From Ursus arctos (taxonomy: Eukaryota; Chordata; Mammalia; Carnivora; Ursidae): a DNA stretch of 64,000 nt. The notes under the pieces are model-generated. The model saw only the letters and a program-made list of their open reading frames with translations. It made no database searches and was not told the DNA's origin. Of this stretch, positions 58,415 through 64,000 are shown piece by piece (position 1 is the first letter of the stretch; each line of letters starts with the position of its first letter). Both the position numbers and the translations under genes were made by a program. The stretch covers positions 88,287,256 to 88,351,255 of the forward strand of contig NW_026623056.1 in the NCBI RefSeq assembly GCF_023065955.2, given 5' to 3'.

Positions 58415-60430
58415 ACTGATCTTTGAACCCTGCCCCTCACTTGCCCCATAGCTAAGTAGTCACCACGGGCCATACTGGCTCCCCACAGCTCCCATGCATA
58501 CCCCCTTTGTTTATTCCCAGGGCCCAGGCCTCTCACTCAAGGTTTTATAACCTCACATCTGGCCATGGGGGCGGTCTCCTGACTACCCACCCACCCCCTA
58601 GCACAATCTCGCCCAAAGAGTCCATACCTCATGGCATTACAGCGGGCTTCGGAAGCCTTCGGGAGCACTCCTGCTACTGGGTAGATTCCAAATGCACTGG
58701 AAGGCATCACTGGAGAATTTGCAAATCATAAACACACCCCGCAGAGGGCAGGCTCCTCACCACAGACCATCTCGGCTGTCTACCTCCCTGCCCGAGCGGG
58801 AAGGGAAGATTAGAATTTGTTACAGAAAAAACTGCAGGTGAAGATTCTGACACGCAGAGTAGGATTGTGAAGTAGGACAAGAGTTCCCTTCTCACTCGCC
58901 ACTGCATAGGCTGGAGCACCCTGTCCGAGGAGTCCTCCCACGGTGGGAAAGAAGAAAGTCCTGTCGGATTCAGGAGAAGAGAGCATCATGTCGGGGAAAG
59001 CCCACTCCCTCTGAGGCCCCGCTTGGCCGCAGAGGTAAAGGAGGAGCTGTGAATGATGAAGTCTGGTAAAGTCTGGGTCCCAGCTGGAACTTCTCTGGCC
59101 TCAGCCCAAAGATGGGGGGAGGTGAGGGCAACAGTGGGGCAGAGGTGGTTCTTGCGCTCAATCCCATTTGGGGAACCTGGAAACTCCCACAATGCAGAGC
59201 CTGGGGTGACAGAGGGGGACCCAAGGGTTCCCCGGTGGCATGAATGCTGAGTTGAGGTCCCAGGACTCTGCTGTGGCAAGGTAAGTTCAAGGTCAACCTT
59301 GGAGCTCAACCTCTGGGCTTGCAGGCTGGGTGCATGATACGGCTGAGCCTCGGAGTTTGATGGCCAGCCCGACCAGGCGGCGCCAAGACAGTCTCTGAAC
59401 AGTGCGTTCCACAAACACAGGCTTCATCTACGAACAGCAGCTGGGGGAGTGGCAATCAGCGGGGTAAGTGACCTTCTCCAGAAACCCAAGGATGTTGTGT
59501 CGGAGAACCCCATCTCTTCTCGGAGAGGATACTATTCCAAGCTTGGTTCCTGGAGGGGCACCGGTCTGGGAAATTTGTTACTAGTCATGAAGAGCTAAGT
59601 CCAGAAACAGAGAGTAGCATACAAAATACTCCTAAAGCAATCTGACAGCAATTTTATGTCTGCTCAGTCTGACAATAAAAATTTGAGTTTGGATTTTGTA
59701 CGGTTTTTTTAATTTCATTTTTCCTAGTAACTTAGTTTTCCTATGTTTTACAAAATGTCTATGGAGCACATTTTGGAAATGTTTTCAAAATAAAATTAAA
59801 ATGGTATTTTGCCACGGAGAGTTTGAGAAATGTGCCGTAGACTACAACGATCCCATGCGCCTGGACACCACTTGGGGAAGACACACGGGGAGTGCTCCCG
59901 TCTATTTTATCCAGGGGGCCACAGCCCTGCCTAGGAGACTGTTTAAGTTATTGGATCAGACCAAAAGTTCCAAGCCAGACTTGCTCATAAAGCTAATGCT
60001 TTTCCTGCTAACCAGCAGGTGGGGCATACGAAGAAGCTCAGAGTCACTGAAAAAAATCACCTTTCTCTGAACTCGTTAGTTGTGGTGTGCACTAAGATTT
60101 GTGACTCCTAATGGGTATATGAGTCTCCCACAGTCTGGGCCCAGGTTTTCTTTCTAATGTAACACTCACCATTTTCTTACCCGAATCCCTCGGACCCCCG
60201 GGGCTCTCTCCCTACACAGGGAGCTCTCTGATTACACAGACTATTGCTTTCATTTTTGTAGCGTGGAGCACAGGGTCAGAAAGATAATCTGTCTTAACAA
60301 ATGTCTCCTGAGTCACGTTGTAAACCTCAGTTGGCACTATTTGTGGCCCAACTCACCTCCCGGTACCTAAATGGGATAACAGAGATGGCACCTTCCCTGA
60401 ACCCCATTTCCCACCTCTGAGTTTAACCGC
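58415..60430. other. Unique non-coding sequence with an isolated splice donor
   Basis: No transposon is recognised, apart from a possible L2 scrap at 60195-60310. A strong donor match (GCAAG|GTAAGTTC) lies at 59281. Overlapping ORFs occur at 58.97-59.41 kb on both strands, none with a domain. Confidence 0.3.
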
Positions 60431-60433
60431 CTG

Positions 60434-60446
60434 CCCCCCCCCCCCC
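60434..60446 (+). repeat. Poly-C tract
   Basis: A 13-nt C homopolymer at the left end of the next element. Prone to length error in assemblies. Confidence 0.9.
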
Positions 60447-60499
60447 GGTTGTGGTCGCCCATTTCCTCACATGCCAGCAGCGGCCATCTCCAGTACCCT

Positions 60500-60885
60500 T
60501 GGCTGCTCTGCAGAAAGCTCTCTCTGGGCCATCAAGCTCCCTCAGCCCCTGTGCAAGGTGGCCCAGAAGTGCTGGGGATTGCACCAAGGTGCGAGTCTTA
60601 AGCAACAAGGGAGAGAACTTGGTGGGTCCATGTCCCAACTCTTCACCCCTCAGAGGTTCTACTCCTAAGTGTGTTCTACTGGGTTCCATGGGGTTGAGCC
60701 CTGACTGCCCCCAGAGTTGTAACCAGCTCTGGAACATTCTCTTTATTGGCTTGCCCCTTCCCTCATTCCTCTTCCACACTCCCTCACTCTTAATTCGTGG
60801 AACCACTTTCCAGATAAACTACCTGAACCCAAAATCTTGACTCAGGTTTGTTTGGGCAGGGAACCAAACAAGGGCACGGCACCAG
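60500..60885 (+). mobile_element. Ancient interspersed repeat 3' end (family uncertain)
   Basis: 'cctcattcctcttccacac', 'cagataaactacctgaaccc', 'aaaatcttgactcaggtttg' and 'gcagggaaccaaacaag' match the end of a common mammalian repeat with 'ataaactacctgcacccaaatccttgtctcagg...gggaaccc' wording. The left boundary is a guess. Confidence 0.45.
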
Positions 60886-60889
60886 TGGG

Positions 60890-61780
60890 CCATTTGCTGT
60901 CCCTGTGCACCCCGACACTTATCCTGCTGGCATTGGGTGCAGGACCCTGGAGTGGACCAAGGGCCAGGTGGTCCTAAAACCCAGAATGAGTAGATCTTCT
61001 GTGGGGGATTGAGCTGTGAGAGATGTGGGGGCCTCGCCCTCTCGCAGCCTGACTGATGGGGCAGTTCCCATTGTCTAAAAATGCCCGAAGCTCCCTGTTA
61101 TCCAAGAGGACCTCCTCCTTCCCACCAAGCACAAGGCAAAGGGACACCATCCGTGTCTCTTCTCTTTCTTAGCTCCTTCCCAGTCCCTTTAACTAGCAGG
61201 GCAGAAAAAGGCAGCAGAAAGAAGTGCTGGGAGTCAGGCTACAATCCACACAGTGTCACCCTGCGTCACCCACGGTGACATGACTGTAAGGCCAGTGGTG
61301 GCAGCAGAAGCAAGCCCTCACCCAGCACGGAGCGCCATGCCCAGGGCAACGTGGGCCACTGAGTCTTTAGAAAGCAGGTGCGTGTCAGCCAGCAATGGGC
61401 AGCAGAGAGAAAGTGAAAATGTCGCACTGATTGCCAGTTGGTGTGTCTCATGCCGCCTCTTCCACGGGCCAGGCTGTGCGGTCCCCTTGCAGCTCATTCT
61501 CTCTCCCATCAGGGATGGAACTCGGCACAGGGTGCTGGTTGCGTCTGTCTGTCTCCTGCCAGTCTGTGCACGGCTTGACAGTTGGTTTGGTCCCATTTAT
61601 CTGAGTGCTCGCAGAGCCTGGCACATGGGCGATGTTGAATAAATGCTTTTTAAATTGTGTTGAAAGGAATTAAATTGGGTCTGCTTTGGTTTGGATTAAA
61701 ATACACTGGAGCTAAAAACAGAGCATAATGTAGTTCGTATGAGTTGTTCTCTCGATAGATGAGAGAGAACTAGATGGACA
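60890..61780. other. Unique non-coding sequence
   Basis: A MIR-type 3' scrap ('gagcctggcacatgggcg' ... 'gaataaatgc') lies at 61590-61650. Nothing else is recognised. A 129-codon plus ORF at 61253-61642 has no domain. Confidence 0.35.
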
Positions 61781-61781
61781 G

Positions 61782-61978
61782 GGGCGCCTGGGTGGTGCGG
61801 TCGGTTACGTGTCCCACTCTTGCTTTTGGCTCAGGTCATGATCTCAGGGTCCTGGGATGGAGCCGCTCATCAGGCTCTGTGCTCGGGGGGAGTCTGCTTG
61901 GGATTCTCTCTCCCTCTCCCTCTGCTCCTCCTACCCATGCACTCTTTCTCTAAAATCAATCAGTCAATTTTTAAAAAA
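61782..61978 (+). mobile_element. Can-SINE, older subfamily
   Basis: The head 'aggggcgcctgggtggtgcg', 'ctcaggtcatgatctcaggg' and CT body 'ctctctccctctccctctgc' end 'aaaatcaatcagtcaatttt'. The usual AAATAAA tail is mutated. No clear target duplication. Confidence 0.9.
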
Positions 61979-61984
61979 TGAAAG

Positions 61985-63335
61985 AAAAAAGAGTGATGAT
62001 GGATAGATACATACATGTCCTATGTATTTATGTGAAAACACACACACACGCTCTCGTCCACGCAGGTCTGAGTTCAGGCAGACCAATTTGTGTTCATTCC
62101 ATTCATCAGTCAGATCCAGGGTTTTGTTCATTTATAATGATATTCAACAGATGATTCCAAATCATCATCATGGAAAGACAACCCCAGAGCCCAGAGCCTC
62201 ACAGTCCAGTTCCAAAGAAAAGAAAATGTGAACCTTTTCTCCAAAGCATTCAGTTCTAAGGAGTGGTTTTCCTTGTGCATATTGTTTCTGGGCCCACAAG
62301 ACAGTGCCAGATTGCTAATGACCAGGCCGTGCTCAGGATATCATGATATCCTCCCACCTCCCCCTCCCCCCGAAAGGAGCCACTGCAGCTCGGCCTTGTC
62401 CCCCCCCCCACCCTGCAAAGCCCCCTGCGGCCCTCCGCCCCTGCAACTGCTCCGGGGACTGAGCTCCCCTTCATGAGCTCCGAAGAGCCGTTGTCAACCC
62501 CCAAGTTCTACCCTGGGCCACAGCGCCCCAGACCAGACCACTCCTGTTGAGTTAGCTGTCTGTTTCTATGGGGTCTATCACCAAAGTAGTTACATTCTTT
62601 CACTACCAAAGTCACTGGGCTCTTTTTTTAAAATAATCCTTGGAAATGATCCCAGCTAAAGAAGGAATGAAACTCAACATTCAGCCAAATACAACTTTTG
62701 AATAATTTAAATGAGAGCTACTTAAGTCTTCTGAAAACAACTCCAATCCTGTGTTCTCTGATGTGAACGAAAAAAAAAAAATGCACCCATGTGCAGAATT
62801 TGAGCCCATGCAGATGGCATGTTTTGCACCATAGACTGTTGTTCTGTTTTGGCAGGAGTGCTCCCAGGACTGGCTCGGCAGAGGGTTTCCACGCCCGCAC
62901 TTTTGGCAAACCAGGCTTTGGGTTTTTGCTTGTGGACAGATCTCTAAGTTATATTACAGTTAAATCCATCACCATCAAATTTTCCTAGGTTTTTGTTTCT
63001 CCTCATTTTAAATAGATACATCAGACACTGACCGACATCCAGGAGCCAGGTTCCTCAGCCTCTTTTTGGCCAAAATGTCCTCTCGCTTCCAGAAGGTTCT
63101 GTGGTGGTCGTTTGACACGTAAAGACAGAGTTGATCATTGAGAAATTTTCTAAAGGATAATAAAGCTTCATCAAGCCACCCGCAGAGATATCTCCTTCCT
63201 CCTGGGGCCATGAGCACAGCCCTGCATAAAGAAACACAGAACCAGATGACTTGCTTTCCGGCCACTTGTGACACTGTGGATGGACGTAAAAGAGAGATGC
63301 GGGAGACTATTACTAAGCACTGAAAATGAAGAAAG
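61985..63335. other. Unique non-coding sequence
   Basis: A short CA run lies at 62037-62050. GC-rich C tracts lie at 62360-62415. No gene or element is recognised. Confidence 0.3.
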
Positions 63336-63340
63336 GGAAA

Positions 63341-63750
63341 TGTCACTAAAATGGAGTCAGGAGGAGAGAATGGGAGGCTGGAAGGAGGAGCCCTACCCCT
63401 CCATGTCAACTACAGGAAGGATCGTCAGTCACAGACCCAACAGAAGAATGTCCACGGGAGAGAACCTTCAGAACCTACGGGCCCCAGCAGGAAAGGATGT
63501 GCACTGTCTCTCCTACGAGCAATCAACCACCCCTGAAATTCAGCCAAGGAAAAACCGTAAGCACCCTGACCTCTGACATTTCTCCAATGGACTGAGTTCA
63601 AAACAACCCAACTTCCTCCTTCTTCTCCATAAAATAACGTTCCCCTCCTTTGTTTGTTGGGCTTGCCTATGGTTGTGCCCTGGCTTAAATGTCCCAAATT
63701 GCAATTCTTTGTTATTCCTGAATAAACTCATCTCTGCCTATAAAATAACT
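63341..63750 (+). mobile_element. Possible solo LTR (ERV1-like)
   Basis: It starts 'tgtcactaaaatggagtcag' and has a C-rich/purine-rich middle. The promoter-like 'cttctccataaaataacg' is followed by 'ttcctgaataaactcatctc', which supplies an AATAAA signal in the expected R/U5 position. This layout resembles a gammaretrovirus-type LTR. No retroviral genes are adjacent. The ends and target duplication were not resolved. Confidence 0.45.
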
Positions 63751-64000
63751 GACTGTTTTATTTTTAAGGCTACCAGCACCCACAACATGTCCTGTGCCTG
63801 GTGCAATAAGGGTACAAAGATGTTCAACTAAAAGATCCCAGTTTTCCCCACAAGTACTTCCTTATAAAAAAAAAAAAAGTTAGGACATGTACGTGAGAAC
63901 GTACAAAGCGGGTATTATAAGCTAAGGGCTATAGAGGTGGAACAGAGCACTACAGAAGGGAGGAGAAGCAGGCAAAATCTTTTCAGACCTCAGGAACCAA

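Noticed and set aside
60434..60446. Poly-C run as a possible i-motif or regulatory element.
   Set aside because: A single homopolymer run does not have the four-tract arrangement needed and may be a sequencing or assembly artefact.

Overview
This is nuclear DNA of a placental carnivore, not microbial DNA. I count about 19 copies of the tRNA-Lys-derived Can-SINE (head 'ggcgcctgggtggc', box-B-like 'gatcgagcccc', CT-rich body, tail 'aaataaataaaatcttt'). The youngest copies share the wording 'cagcggttaagcgtctgcc ... ggctcagggcgtgatccc ... ctcgctggctgtctctatc', which I associate with arctoid carnivores and especially bears/giant panda. The species assignment is inference. A carnivore-type L1 3' end is also present.

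I find no protein-coding gene body that I can support. ORFs are short, overlap in every frame and cluster in simple repeats, SINEs or GC-rich DNA. The window is best read as intronic/intergenic sequence around one promoter. The one clear gene landmark is a strong CpG island at about 52.1-53.3 kb. It holds a CCAAT box, GC boxes and, on the minus strand, a textbook splice donor (G|GTAAGT, exon ending at 52356). This suggests a non-coding first exon of a minus-strand gene whose first intron would run leftward through much of the window. The gene cannot be named from this sequence.

Layout: 0-1.7 kb, unique-looking sequence with an isolated strong donor at 143; 1.7-5.9 kb, SINEs and a 0.5-kb TGGA satellite; 5.9-9.4 kb, ancient L1-like DNA broken by a SINE cluster; 9.4-17 kb, unique sequence with L2/MIR relics and SINEs; 17-23 kb, SINEs, MIRs, a GGA microsatellite and a carnivore L1 3' end; 23.8-24.9 kb, a decayed hAT transposon still carrying recognisable transposase (BED finger) sequence; 25-36 kb, L1 fragments, SINEs, MER5A and a GGAA/GAAA microsatellite; 36-47 kb, mostly unique with an 82-bp L1 stub, a candidate spliced exon at 41.4 kb and a hAT-type MITE; 47.2-52 kb and 53.4-57.3 kb, conspicuously repeat-poor DNA flanking the CpG island; 57.3-64 kb, MIR, MER5A and L2 relics, one SINE and a possible solo LTR at the right edge.

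Nothing here forms a multi-gene system. The observations most worth checking are the CpG island with its minus-strand exon 1, the hAT transposase fossil, the candidate exon at 41.4 kb and the repeat-free flanks of the island. Repeat family names are from pattern memory, with no database search.
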